Below are positions 11,641-22,119 of a stretch of 64,000 bases of DNA, one piece after another. Both the position numbers and the translations under genes were made by a program. This DNA is from Delphinus delphis (Eukaryota; Chordata; Mammalia; Artiodactyla; Delphinidae). Below the pieces are notes generated by a model that was not told the origin of the DNA, did not search any database, and saw nothing but the letters and a program-made list of their open reading frames with translations. Within the stretch, counting starts at the first letter, position 1. Each line of letters begins with the position of its first letter. The stretch spans positions 25,179,730-25,243,729 of the forward strand of contig NC_082697.1 of assembly GCF_949987515.2 (NCBI RefSeq), in the 5' to 3' direction.

Positions 11641-12009
11641 TAAACTGGACTTAAAGTCAGATTCAGTTGACATATCTGCTACAGACTCATTTTACAAGTT
11701 TAATTTATGATACCCCAGCTCCTATAATTTCAGATAGCCTCAAGGCCTTTGAGGGGCCAGAGAGAGAAACCAGAGACAGAAGCAAAAGCTACTTAACCAG
11801 CCATAATAAAACCCAGAGACAGGCTGTACTAGCTCATATTGCACATGGGGCCAGTCAATACAGTGCTAGTAGGCCCTAATCCTACTCAAGCAGAAACTAT
11901 AACTAGGGCAGAGATTCTCTCTCAGCCTTCAAACTTACAGCGATTTTAAGTAAATCTTTACAATTGAGTGATCATTTTCTATAATGAGGTTCAAAACAAT
12001 ACTCTAAAA
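11641..12009. other. Intronic sequence, no gene seen
   Basis: No recognised repeat or exon. Confidence 0.5.
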
Positions 12010-12019
12010 CTAAGGATTG

Positions 12020-12346
12020 GGCTTCCCTGGTAGCGCAGTGGTTAAGAATCCGCCTGCCAATGCAGGGGACACAGGTTTGAGCCCTGGTCTGGGAAGATCC
12101 CACATGCCGCGGAGCAACTAAGCCCCTGTGCCGCAACTACTGAGCCCGCGCTCTAGAGCCTGTGAGCCACAACTACTGAGCCTGCGTGCCACAACTACTG
12201 AAGTCCACACACCTAGAGCCCGTGCTCCACAACGAAGAGTAGCCTCCACTCGCCACAACCAGAGAAAGCCTGCGTGCACAGCAACGAAGACCCAACGCAG
12301 CCAAAAAAAAAAAAAATTTTTAATTAATAAAATAATTTAAAAAAAC
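12020..12346 (+). mobile_element. CHR-2 SINE, long form
   Basis: From gcttccctggtagcgcag to cgcagccaaaaaaaaaaa, with the 10-bp TSD ctaaggattg at 12010-12019 and 12347-12356. Confidence 0.92.
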
Positions 12347-12503
12347 CTAAGGATTGAAGCTAAAACTGGCAGGTGAGAAATCTTACTTCCCCACCTCTTT
12401 CCTCCTGCTTTCCTTACCCCGGAGGAAGTATGAACTTAGTGAATTAATTCATCTTTATCCTAGTGCTACATTCAGTATACTATCATATAAACCACCCTTC
12501 CTG

Positions 12504-12810
12504 GGACTTCCTTGGTGGTCCAGTGGTTAAGAATCTGCCATCCAATGCAGGGGACATGGGTTCAATCCCTGGTTAGGGAACTAATATCCCACATGCAGCG
12601 GGGCAACTAAGCCCACGCGCCGCAACTACTGAGCCCATGCACTCTAGAGCCTGCGCACCACAACTAGAGAGAAGCCTGCACGCAGCAACGAAAGATCCTG
12701 TGCGCTGCAACTAAGACCTGACGCAGCCAAATAAATAAATAAAAATCCATCCTAAAAACTAATAAATGTCCCTTAAAGGAAAACCCTAATAATTAAAAAC
12801 AAATAAATAA
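12504..12810 (+). mobile_element. CHR-1 SINE with extended 3' tail
   Basis: The SINE body runs from gacttccttggtggtcc to gcagccaaataaataaata (about 12739). About 70 bp of other sequence, then a second A-rich stretch, follow before the 3' TSD. The near-exact 17-bp TSD ataaaccac(c/t)cttcctg lies at 12487-12503 and 12811-12827, so the extra segment was part of the inserted unit. Confidence 0.8.
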
Positions 12811-12849
12811 ATAAACCACTCTTCCTGTCTAAAAGCTTTCAGCAGCTAC

Positions 12850-13215
12850 CTTAATGTTAATAACTCTGGCTCTGCAGTCACAAAAGATCTAGATTTTAAT
12901 CTGGGCTTGGTCATTTATTAGCTCTATGACATCTGAGTCAATTTCCTAATCTATATAATTTGTAAAATAAGGATATATAATCTAACTAAAAGAGCAAAGG
13001 ATTAAAAGGCAAAAGGTGAGTATAAGTTTGGCATGGTATCTGTCCCAAAATAAACATTCAATATTAGTTATTATTACTATTATTATTAGGCAGGAGTTAT
13101 CCTCATTTACAGATTAAACAAACAAACAACTGAGTCTCAGAGGTTGAATAACTTCCCAGTAGAACGGGGCCTCAAACTCAAAGTCTGCCTCCAAATTCTG
13201 CTTTTTCCATTATGC
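12850..13215. mobile_element. Two MIR copies, opposite orientation
   Basis: A plus-strand MIR (gctctatgacatctgag to tgtaaaataagga, about 12860-13090) is followed by a minus-strand one (cctcatttacagattaaac to aacttcccagtag, about 13090-13215). Confidence 0.6.
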
Positions 13216-14215
13216 CAAACAACCTACCTCATGTACATCCCTACCTTTTTAAACAGGCTACTAACTCCAATTTAACTAGTCTTGATTGTGTGGTCACAGA
13301 TTATGGGTGTTTTTAATCTTATTCCATTTTTTTTCATATCCAATAGTTTGGGAGGAAAATGACTGAATACATCAATGTGGCACAGCAGGTAATGACCACA
13401 GGAAAGGATGAGACCCTCTCATTGGGGGTAGTATCCTTACCTAGGGTAGCCTCTCTCCTCTCCAAGTGCATTTGTTGCTTTAAATCTGCTATGAGTTGGG
13501 CTCGGTTAAGTACCCTGAGACTAGTGACAGTACCTCTAAGCCTGAGGAACAAAGTAAAGACACACTTTCCAAACCTAGAAGGAGCAATCATGCACGTAGA
13601 GAGAACCACCTTTAGAACAGCAATCTTCAATCAAGGGACACAGCTAGTCAGAGACAACATCCATAGGAAGGGAGCAGGGTAATTCAATTCCATAACCTCA
13701 GGTGGGAAGGAAACTAGTTGATGTAGTCTAAGTAAGTCAGCTTCCCAGGGTGGGAAAGGACGGAGAGTAGACCTAGAGGAACAAATAGAAGGCATCTAAT
13801 TCAACCTCAGAGAAGTCTTTCTGGTGCACTTTCTCATCTCTTCTTTCATTCTAATGGGTAAGTGCCAGATAAAGAGAGAGTTACTGAACATGACAGTTCT
13901 CACCCCTTTTGAATAGTGATGCTTATCTACCGTAAAATATTTGTGAGCTTTTCATTAATGAGTATGGTCACTTATCATTCCACTTGTAACTGTTCAGAAT
14001 TCTTTGTAGGTTCAAGGATTTACATACCTTTCTCCACATTTATGGACTTCGCACTTACCTTGCTAGGCAAAATAAAACCACAAAAATGTAGATACTATTA
14101 TAACCCTCAAGGAGCTTATATTTAGGGGTTTACATTCTTAGATAACTTAAGAAGGCAGAATGAGTGCCACCAGAGACGAAAGAGCTGTTGTGCTTTGAAA
14201 ATGAAAAGTTCTAGA
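13216..14215. other. Intronic sequence, no gene seen
   Basis: Mostly without recognised repeats. Open frames of 98 and 107 codons overlap on opposite strands at 13334-13682 and look like chance frames: they show no domain and no splice-site support. Confidence 0.5.
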
Positions 14216-14219
14216 ACAG

Positions 14220-14640
14220 GCTTCCTTGCCGTCACAACCGCTAGGAACAACTCCAGCCCGAAATCACTTATCTATTAACAAGGTATACAAGCTTCAGTCA
14301 GGTTCCCTGCAGGTCCAGATCTGGAGAACTACTCACCAAGCCCTCAAGAGCCTCCCAGTTTCCACTCTATACCCTCAGCCAATAAGGTTCAAGCCTCATC
14401 CTTCTGGAAAAATCCCTTCTCCTTCTTAGGCCTGGTTCAAATGTCACCTCCTTACCTGAACCTTACTTGGACCCTTGAAGAACACTTAGTTGTGCCTACT
14501 CTACATTCCCAAAAGCCTTTGAAAACTTAAAGCACTTTATCATTACCCATGTACTTGTGCAGGACCCCTACTAAATTGTGAGATTCCAAGTCGTCTTTGT
14601 ATCCTCAGCCACTAACAGCACCCAAACTAGTGTGTCAAGC
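14220..14640 (+). mobile_element. L2 LINE 3' fragment
   Basis: The L2-like order ctcaagagcctcccagttt, ggttcaaatgtcacctcc, aaagcactttatcattac and gtatcctcagccac is visible. Confidence 0.6.
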
Positions 14641-14870
14641 CCAGTGTAAGTACTTTACATATATTAAGATATACATTATACCAATATGTACATATTATCA
14701 ATCTTCACAATAAAACTGCAAATGAGATGATAGGAACTCTCATCATTTCGATTTTACAGATGAGGAAAATAAAGTGCACAGAAAGGATAGGCAGTGCTGA
14801 AGGTCTCAAAGCTAGTAAGGATTGGACCCCAAGATTTCAACCTAGGCACAACTCCAGAACTGAATTTCAA
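14641..14870 (-). mobile_element. MIR SINE
   Basis: Reversed MIR core: aagtactttacatatatta, attttacagatgagg, aaagctagtaaggattgg. Confidence 0.75.
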
Positions 14871-15830
14871 CAGACATCATGGGTTGAGGGGAAGGTCTGA
14901 CTACAAGATCAACGGTCTCCACCATAGGGGGCATTGTTACCATTCACACACCTGGGTGTAGAAAGACAATACTGTAACTTCTACTTATATATGTTTTAGC
15001 TCATCCTTTTGTAAAATGTCTATTTTTGCACATTATAAAATATACATAATACAGCCTACACTGTAATTTAAAACAAACATTCACATAAATGTGTGTGCAT
15101 ACTCAACCATATTTACTGATATAAAGAACACTAAAAACATCTGAGGCCCTACTCTAGACTATTTCCCCAAGGGACTCTGAGCTCCTGCATTCTCTCTACC
15201 TAGTTTCAGTTAAAAACATCAGCCAATCAAGACTATAGGTAAGCTTCCAGAGGCAAGAGTCTGCTCTTACTCATCTATGGAAGCCCTACATCAGCACAGG
15301 GCCTGGTGCTTAGCAGATGGTCAATGCTGAATCTAACTGTATCATGAGAACGTCATTTTTAAAAATGCTCTCAACATTTTAATGCAACTTACTATTACTT
15401 CCAAATTAAAAGAAAAAGCATACTGAGTACATTGCTTAGGAATATAATAAAGAATTCTCTTAGGAACACTATAAATAAACGAATAAACAAACCTTAGTTA
15501 CATAACAGAACCAAAAAATTGGACTTTAGGGTTTATTTTAAACTGAAAACTGCATAAAAGAGATTTGGGCATAAAAAATTTAACTTCAGATAAAAGGTCC
15601 TTTCAGTATACAGAGATAGTGTACCTTTGTCAGACCTAAGGGTCACCTCTGTCTGCCTCTCTTTAGTTATAAGCTCCAAGAGGAATGGATCAAACCATTA
15701 AAAACAGCAACTGCAAACTTGACCATGAAGAAGCATTAGCTGGGTGCACCTACTTTGCATTTCTTCAATCCAATATTTAAGGGCCATCAAACAAAGAAGA
15801 GAGGCTGTGTAAAGCCTCCCCTTTATGTGT
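14871..15830. other. Intronic sequence, no gene seen
   Basis: Unassigned A/T-rich sequence. I see no exon, RNA gene or young repeat. Confidence 0.5.
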
Positions 15831-15834
15831 GGAA

Positions 15835-15935
15835 GCTCCTGTTCCTCAGTTTCATCCTCTGCAAAATGGGCATACGCAAATACTTAACTCTTAATTACAT
15901 TACCAGAGTTAAATGAGAGAAAACATGCAAAATGG
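15835..15935 (+). mobile_element. MIR fragment
   Basis: cctcagtttcatcctctgc followed by aaaatgggcatac and gagttaaatgagag is MIR core. Confidence 0.6.
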
Positions 15936-16375
15936 TTTTATCTGTTTCCTCATTTAAGGTCTCTCTCCCCTCCCCCCAACTAAACTCAAAGCTTGAGTTT
16001 GGTCTATCTAGTTTGATGCTATATTCCCAGGGCCAAAATGGTACTTTTTACTTAATAGATGATTTAATAAATATTAAATGAATAGAATGCAAAATGCCTG
16101 CTGCTCAAAAAATATTGGCTATTATGACTATTGTAACAAAAAACAATTAAAATTTTAATGTTATTATTAAGAGACCCACCCCTCTTCCAAGGATCTCACA
16201 ATTCTAGGCGGAAGAGTAGATAAATGCTGAAAAGGAGAAATGTGGGTAAGAAAAACAACTGGATCATAAAGCAGGACTAATCTAAGACAAAATTAAAATC
16301 TCGAACACACACACAACCAGAGCCCAATTTCGAGTTTTTTCGAGTGAGGTTCACCCTGGTTAAGGTTTATCAGCG
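15936..16375. other. Intronic sequence, no gene seen
   Basis: No recognised element. Confidence 0.45.
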
Positions 16376-16590
16376 ACTACAATAATGACAGTTTTCACGC
16401 TTGTGTATGTGCCAGAGTCCGTGTCAAGCCTCCTAACGGGCCTCACAAAACCCAGAACCAGGGTGGGGAGGGGTTGGAGATGCTCTTCACACCCTCATTT
16501 TGCAGAAGAGGTAACTGAGGCTCGGAGAGACCCAAGGTCACAGCCTGTAAGTAGAAGAGCCGGACTGTGAACCAAGGCAGTCAGACCCCT
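16376..16590 (-). mobile_element. MIR SINE
   Basis: Reversed MIR text around ttttgcagaagaggtaact, gaggctcggagagacc and caaggtcacagcctgtaag. Confidence 0.65.
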
Positions 16591-16699
16591 GAGCCTGCAC
16601 TCAAAAGGCCCCTCAAAGGGGCCATCCTCGCCTCCTCCACCATCCGCCACACATCCGTCGAAATTGGGCGTGTGGAATATTTCTCCAGGGCCGGACTTA

Positions 16700-17520
16700 G
16701 TGGCCCCGGCACAGGGAGAACAAAACAATTCTTGTCCGCGGGCAAGTTAGATGGACACCGGCCCGGCCGGGGCTCCGAGGCCGCGGTCCCGACAGACTCG
16801 CGCACGCCATGAGCTCCGAGCCCTCGAGCGCTGCAGGAAGAGCTCTGGCGGCCGCAGGAGCCCGGGAAGGCCCGGCCCGCCGCGTGACCTTGGATCCGCC
16901 GCCTTTCTTGGGGCCTCAGTTTACCACCCTGGCCTCGTGCCGGGTGCCTCTCGGGAGCTCGCGCCTGTGGAGCCGCAGGCCTTTACACGCCCCCCTCAGC
17001 CGCCCGCCTTCCCGCCCCGCTTACGCTGGAAGGCGGCCGCTCCGGGGACGCCCACCATCGCCAAGCGCCGCCGCCCCGCACCTCTTCCTCCACCCGCGGC
17101 CCGGGTCCCTCGCGGGCGCCGCTGCGGGAACCTGTAGCAGCCAAGCTCGCCGACCCCAACGCCGCCGCTGCTGCCGCCGTCACCACCGCCGCCGTTAGGC
17201 CGCGCGCCGCCCCGCCCCCAGTTGGCCCCGCCCCTCCCGCTGGGCACGCCCCCGCCGCGCGCTCTCGCCCTCCAGACAAACGCACGCGGAAGCCCGGCCC
17301 CAAGATCGGTTCCTACTAAACCCCGCCCCCTGACCTGCCCCGCCCCTTCCGCGCGAACCTACTACCCTATCCCGGCGCATCCTGCTTCTCAGTCCTGCTC
17401 CTCTGCGTCACGCGCACCCATCACGTGCACGGCCCACTCTTCATACACAGGGATTCCAACTGTGGCCAGGGCAGCTGCCTGGGCCCAGAGGTCCTAGGGG
17501 GCGGGGCCTAGCGGGCAGGG
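16700..17520 (-). promoter_or_regulatory. CBFA2T2: CpG island and promoter of CBFA2T2
   Basis: G+C and CpG content rise sharply over the flanks. GC-box-like motifs occur (ccccgcccccag near 17210, ccccgcccctccc near 17227, ggggcggggcc near 17500), and an E-box CACGTG lies at about 17422-17427. No TATA box is evident. The transcription start is probably upstream (higher coordinate) of 17058 and was not located. Such a CpG-rich, TATA-less layout usually means broad, housekeeping-like initiation. Confidence 0.75.
17025..17058 (-). CDS. CBFA2T2: CBFA2T2 (MTGR1) first coding exon, alternative N-terminus
   Basis: The minus strand reads ATG, ten more codons and one base, MVGVPGAAAFQ + C, then the donor GTAAGC beginning at 17024. 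From memory, one human CBFA2T2 isoform begins with the same eleven residues followed by Leu. A phase-1 split codon C|TN would give Leu, so residues and splice phase agree. CBFA2T2 is an ETO/MTG-family transcriptional corepressor acting in the nucleus. Its NHR and MYND zinc-finger domains would be encoded by exons beyond the left edge. The ATG has a strong context (G at -3 and +4). The frame stays open upstream to about 17247 but has no in-frame ATG there, so 17058 is the likely start. The CpG island location and the divergent neighbour SNTA1 support the call. Other 5' isoforms cannot be judged from this window. Confidence 0.85.
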
Positions 17521-17539
17521 CACAATGCTCTACCGGAGT

Positions 17540-17890
17540 CGTCCAGGTTAAGATCTGGTCGCCTTTGCGCGTGTCTTTGGGCAAGTCACTTCCACTTTCT
17601 GGCCTACAGTTTTCCAAATGTCTAAAATGTCATGCTCATAATATTAATAGCTGTTAAGCTATTAATATTATTGAGCTAATTTTATACACTCCATCCAGTT
17701 AATCCTCACAATGAGGGTGAGAAATATTATTCTCCCTTTTCTACACATGCGGAAAGGGCTTTCCCACCAACCACATTGCCCACTGGTTACTGTTAGCAAA
17801 TAGCGGAGATGGGATTGGAAGCTAGGAACTTCTGACTTCAGACCCAGTACTTTGAGCTACTCTGAACTATCCTGCCTCCCAAAGTCTCAA
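17540..17890. mobile_element. Two MIR copies tail to tail
   Basis: A plus-strand MIR (cgtgtctttgggcaagtca, about 17540-17655) meets a minus-strand MIR (about 17655-17890, with aatcctcacaatgaggg). Their tails form an inverted repeat at 17638-17671. Confidence 0.65.
17638..17671. repeat. Perfect inverted repeat, 15-bp arms, 4-bp loop
   Basis: Arms 17638-17652 and 17657-17671 (core aatattaatagct / agctattaatatt) are exact reverse complements around gtta, at the junction of the two MIRs. Confidence 0.97.
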
Positions 17891-17998
17891 AAACAGGCAT
17901 GAAAATTAAAACAAGAACTTAAAATTTCTAAACTCTTCTATATACAAAGATACCATAAAGTTTTTTTAATAAGATTGACACTAGCTGTAGGGTTTTTT

Positions 17999-18350
17999 AA
18001 ATATATTAATTAATTAATTTTGGCTGCGTTGGGTTTTCGTTGCTGCACGGGGGCTTTCTCTAGTTGTATTGAGCGGGGTCTACTCTTCATTGCGGTGCGC
18101 GGGCTTCTAGTTGTGGTGGCTTCTCTTGTTGCGGAGCATGGGCTCTAGGTGCGTGGGCTTCAATAGTTGTGGCATGCGAGCTCAGTAGTTGTAGCTTGTG
18201 GGCTCTAGAGCACAGGCTCAGTAGTTGTGGCTCAGGGGCTTAGTTGCTCCGCGGCATGTGGGATCTTCCCGGACCAGGAACCAGGGCTTGAACCCATGTC
18301 CCCTGCATTGGCAGGCAGATTCTTAACCACTGCGCCACCAGTGAAGTCCC
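17999..18350 (-). mobile_element. CHR-2 SINE, long form
   Basis: From attaattaattttggctgcg through repeated gctcagtagttgt blocks to gccaccagtgaagtccc. Confidence 0.9.
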
Positions 18351-18357
18351 AAAGTTT

Positions 18358-18580
18358 TTTTTTGTTTTTGTTTTTGTTTTTGTTTTTGCGGTACGCGGGC
18401 CTCTCACTGTTGTGGCTTCTCCCGTTGCGGAGCACAGGCTCCGGACGCGCAGGCTCAGCGGCCATGGCTCACGGGCCTAGCCGCTCAGCGGCATGTGGGA
18501 TCTTCCCGGACCTGGGCACGAACCCGTGTCCCCTGCATCGGCAGGCGGACTCTCAACCACTGCGCCACCGGGGAAGCCCC
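18358..18580 (-). mobile_element. Short-subfamily CHR-2 SINE
   Basis: A (TTTTTG)n tail, then gcggtacgcgggcctctc, to gccaccggggaagcccc. The flanks share cccaaagtttttt, a probable TSD, directly beside the previous SINE. Confidence 0.9.
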
Positions 18581-18802
18581 CAAAGTTTTTTTTTTAAACT
18601 TTATTTGTCTTTTCTAAGCAAAAGACTGGGATAAAATAGTTGCAACATATTTAACAAAAAATCAGTATTCAAAATAAATGAAGAACTCTGTAAAACCAGT
18701 AAGAAAAATAAGATAATTTAATAGAAAAACAGACAAAGAGAATGAATAGACAATACACAGAAAATCTGAATAGCTAATAAACATTTTTAAAAGATGCTCA
18801 GG

Positions 18803-19090
18803 GGCTTCCCTGCTGGCGCAGTGGTTGAGAATCCACCTGCCAATTCAGGGGACACGGGTTCGATCACTGGTCCGGGAAGATCCCACATGCCGCAACTAAG
18901 CCCGTGCGCCACAACTACTGAGCCTGCGTGCCGCAACTACTGAAGCCCTCGCGTCTAGAGCCTGTGCTCCACAACAAGAGAAGCCACCGCAATGAGAAGC
19001 CCGCGCACCGCAACGAAGAGTAACCCCGGCTCACTGCAAGTAGAGAAAGCCTGGGCGAAGCAACGAAGACCCAACGCAGCCAAAAAAAAC
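18803..19090 (+). mobile_element. CHR-2 SINE, long form
   Basis: From gcttccctgctggcgcag to acgcagccaaaaaaaac. Confidence 0.88.
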
Positions 19091-19105
19091 CCTTATGTTT
19101 AAGTA

Positions 19106-19234
19106 CTTCCTTAATTAGGCCATGGCCTACAGGATCTTAGTTCCCTGACCAGGGATCAAACCCGTGCCCCCTGCAGGGGAAGGATGGAGTCTTATCCAAT
19201 GGAGTCTTATCCACTGGACTGACAGGGAAGTCCC
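19106..19234 (-). mobile_element. Short tRNA-derived SINE with internal duplication
   Basis: ggccatggcctacaggatc to gacagggaagtcccc, with gagtcttatcca(a/c)tg repeated in tandem. Confidence 0.75.
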
Positions 19235-19309
19235 CTTTTCTTTGGGGGTGGTGGGGGGGATTTCTTTAAAGCCTAATATATGAACATCTAAATTAACTAA
19301 TTTTATTAA

Positions 19310-19990
19310 TTAAAAAAAAAAACTTATATTCACACAAAAACCTGTACATGGCTGTTTATAGCAACTTTATTCAAAATTACCAAAAACTGGGGCTTCCCTG
19401 ATGGCTCAGTGGTTGAGAGTCCGCCTGCCGATATGCAGGGGACACGGCTTCGTGCCCCGGTCCAGGAGGATCCCACATATCGCAATGCCGCTGGGCCCGT
19501 GGGCCATGGCCGCTGAGCCTGCACTTCCGGAGCCTGTGCTCCGCGGCAGGAAGGTCCCCAGTGGTGAGAGGCCCGCGTACCGCAAAAAAAAAAAAAAAAA
19601 AAAAAATTACCAAAAACTGGAAATAATCTAAATGTCCCTCATCTAGTGAATGGATAAACAAACTGTGGTACATTCATCATACAAACATTATTCAGCAATA
19701 AAAGGGGACACATTTCTGACAGGCATAACAAAGCAAATGATTTTCAAAGAAGCCAGACCCAAAAGGCTACATATTCTATTATCTTCTTTATAGAATATTT
19801 TTTTAATGCAAATTACAGGAACAGAAAACAGATCAGTGGTTGCCAGATCTTATGGTGAGGTAAAGGATGAATTTAAAAGAGCAAGGGGAAATTCTAGAGT
19901 TGATGAAACTTTTACATCTTCATTGTCATGATAGTTACATGATTGTATGCATTTGTCAAAACTCACAGAACTGTACATTTAAAAAAATGA
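19310..19990 (-). mobile_element. L1M 3' region, interrupted
   Basis: Reverse-complement L1 text: acatggctgtttatagcaac, then after the SINE actggaaataatctaaatgtcc, attcagcaataaaa and gatcagtggttgccag. Confidence 0.65.
19391..19604 (+). mobile_element. Short-subfamily CHR-2 SINE
   Basis: From ggcttccctgatggctcag to gcgtaccgc plus a long A-tail, with the exact 16-bp TSD aattaccaaaaactgg at 19375-19390 and 19605-19620. Confidence 0.95.
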
Positions 19991-20319
19991 AAGTTATTTT
20001 ATGTAATTTTTAAAAGTGAATTTAAGTGAAAAAATTGAAGCATAAGGTACATATATAGCAAAATGCACAAATCTCAAGCATATAGCTTGATGACTTGTTT
20101 CAGGCTTAACACCCTGTAACTACCACTCATATCAAGATAAAGCCAATTTTCTACCACCCTAGAAGGCTCTGTAGTGTCCCTTTTCAATTAATACTCCACC
20201 CAGAGGTCACCACTATTCTGACTTCTATCACTATAGCTATATAATTGTTTTTTGTTTAACAACTTTATTGAGGTATGATTCATATACCATACATTCACCC
20301 CTTTAAAGTGTACAGTTCA

Positions 20320-20485
20320 AAACGTATGGACGCCAAGGAGGGAAAGTGGCGGGGGGGGGGGGGGGGGGATGGGATGAATTGGGCGATTGGGATTGACGTA
20401 TATATACTAATATGTATAAAATAGATAACTAATAAGAACCTGCTGTATAAAATAATAAATTAAATAAAATTCAAATATTCAAAAT
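20320..20485 (+). mobile_element. Young 5'-truncated L1 3' end
   Basis: Holds the L1 3' polypurine tract with an 18-G run (20351-20368), then gattgggattgacgtatat and aataagaacctgctgtat, ending A-rich. The exact 15-bp TSD aaagtgtacagttca lies at 20305-20319 and 20486-20500. Confidence 0.9.
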
Positions 20486-20659
20486 AAAGTGTACAGTTCA
20501 GTAGTTTTAGTATATTCACAGAGTTGTGCAACCATCACCAGAACCTGACTTTAGAACATTTTCATAATCCCAAAGAAAACCCCCCATACTTAATAGCAGT
20601 CACTCCCCATCCTGCACTCTCCAGCGCTCATGATTACTCTTTTAAAAATCAACTTTCTG

Positions 20660-20774
20660 GGAATTCCCTGGTTAGGACTCTGTGCTTCCATTGCAGGGGG
20701 CACAGGTTTAATCCCTGGTCGGGAAACTAAGATCCCGCATGCCACACAGCACAGCCAAAAAAAAAAAAAAAAAA
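20660..20774 (+). mobile_element. Short tRNA-derived SINE
   Basis: From ggaattccctggttaggac to cacagccaaaaaa. The box A region is partly deleted. The exact 16-bp TSD aaaaatcaactttctg lies at 20644-20659 and 20775-20790. Confidence 0.92.
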
Positions 20775-21110
20775 AAAAATCAACTTTCTGAGTCGTACTA
20801 TATGTACAATGAACCACATCAATTTCTTTTATCACCCCTCTATGATTCCTCCTGTTCCTTTGCAATCCATCTTTCCATCTGCACCTGGGTCCAGGGAACT
20901 GTTGGTCTGCTTTCTGTCATCATGCATTAGTTTACATTTTCTAGAATTGCATGTCAATGGACTCATGCAGTATGTACTCTCCTGCCTGGCTTCTTTCACT
21001 CAGCATTATGATTTCAAGATTCATCTATGTTGCATCTATTAGTAGTTTGCCTTCCTTTTTATTGCCAGGCATTCCATTGTTTGAGATATACTACATTCTA
21101 CTGTTTTCGA

Positions 21111-21399
21111 AAACAAAACTTTCTTACTGAAGACCTGGGCAGGTCTGGCTTCAAACATATAGATTTCTTAAGTTTGTTGGGTTTTCAGATATAGAGATAG
21201 TAAATCAGTCTCCAAAAGTTCACCACCTTTTCTATTTCTTTATCATTCTTGCTTAGTTCATGGTGGAGTGTGTATGTGTGTTGAGGTGGGGAAGAGAGGC
21301 TCTCTCGGAAAAGATCAGAGCCACCAAGCATCAGCATCCTTCAGTTACCTAAGGCCTACAGGGTCAAGGACACTAACATTTAAGAGGCAGAGACAGGGC
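21111..21399. other. Intergenic sequence, no gene seen
   Basis: No recognised repeat or exon. Confidence 0.45.
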
Positions 21400-21560
21400 C
21401 AGGTGACTTAGACACTGAATTTGAGCTCAGTTTGCAGCAGCTCCATTTTCCAGCCAAGAGAACTGAGGCTCAGAGAGGTTAAGAGACTTACCATAATGTT
21501 TGCCTGAGTCAGAAACTTAGTTTCAAGTGACTGAATTGAATTCTGATGTTCTTATCACAA
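21400..21560 (-). mobile_element. MIR SINE
   Basis: Reversed MIR core ccattttccagccaagagaa, ctgaggctcagagagg, ttaagagacttacc. Confidence 0.7.
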
Positions 21561-22087
21561 CTTTCTAAAGGATTCATAGACGCAGTAGACCTAAGGCAAT
21601 TGCTGGGGGCCCTGGCTGTTTCTTGTCCAAACCAAGCGGATTGTTTTTCTTTAACTAGTGACAAGGAGGATGAAGATGGGTGGCAGGGAGAAGTGCTCGA
21701 TGCCTGCCATCTGCCCTGGCCATGCCCTTGCTCTAATGTAGGATAAACACAAGGCCTGGCCAGATGACAGTCAGTGAGGGGAAGCAATTTAAAGGTATAT
21801 GATCCTTGTTGGGTAAACAGGAGCCTGAAATGGTCATGGCACTTTAGAAAGCCTGTCTGTGCACCAGAGAAATATTTGGCACGGCTGGGACTTTTCTAAT
21901 AAGCAAGGCTTTTTCTCCATAGGAGGCTGAAGAGCCCAAGAGCTCCCAGAAGGAGAGATGAACAAGTCGAGTTATATTATTTAAAATTCATTACTGTTTA
22001 TGATTGAGAGGATTGTGAGGAAACTCATGGTGAGGAATTTGTATACTACATAACAAGACCAGGAAGAAAAGGAAAACCACTCAGTTC
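21561..22087. other. Intergenic sequence, no gene seen
   Basis: A 66-codon open frame at 21546-21746 and a 92-codon frame on the other strand are both unsupported by any domain or splice context. Confidence 0.5.
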
Positions 22088-22119
22088 CTTTTTTTTTTTC
22101 TTTAAATTTATTTACTGAT

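Larger units (their letters stand above)
1..17024 (-). other. CBFA2T2: CBFA2T2 intron 1, partial (donor at 17024)
   Basis: Everything left of the donor GTAAGC, whose G lies at 17024 on the minus strand, should be the first intron of CBFA2T2. The next exon is not in the window. I found no other convincing exon here: open frames in this interval are short and mostly lie inside SINEs. The extent is inferred from the exon call. Confidence 0.7.
20090..21110 (+). mobile_element. L1M 3' UTR, interrupted twice
   Basis: Old L1 text (caccctgtaactaccac, agttgtgcaaccatcacc, tctagaattgcatgtcaatg, gcttctttcactcagcatta) is split by a younger L1 at 20320-20485 and a SINE at 20660-20774. Confidence 0.65.

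Noticed and set aside
16996..17247. Upstream N-terminal extension of the CBFA2T2 frame by 63 codons
   Set aside because: The frame is open, but its first codon is GTG and there is no ATG before 17058. GC-rich DNA often stays open by chance.
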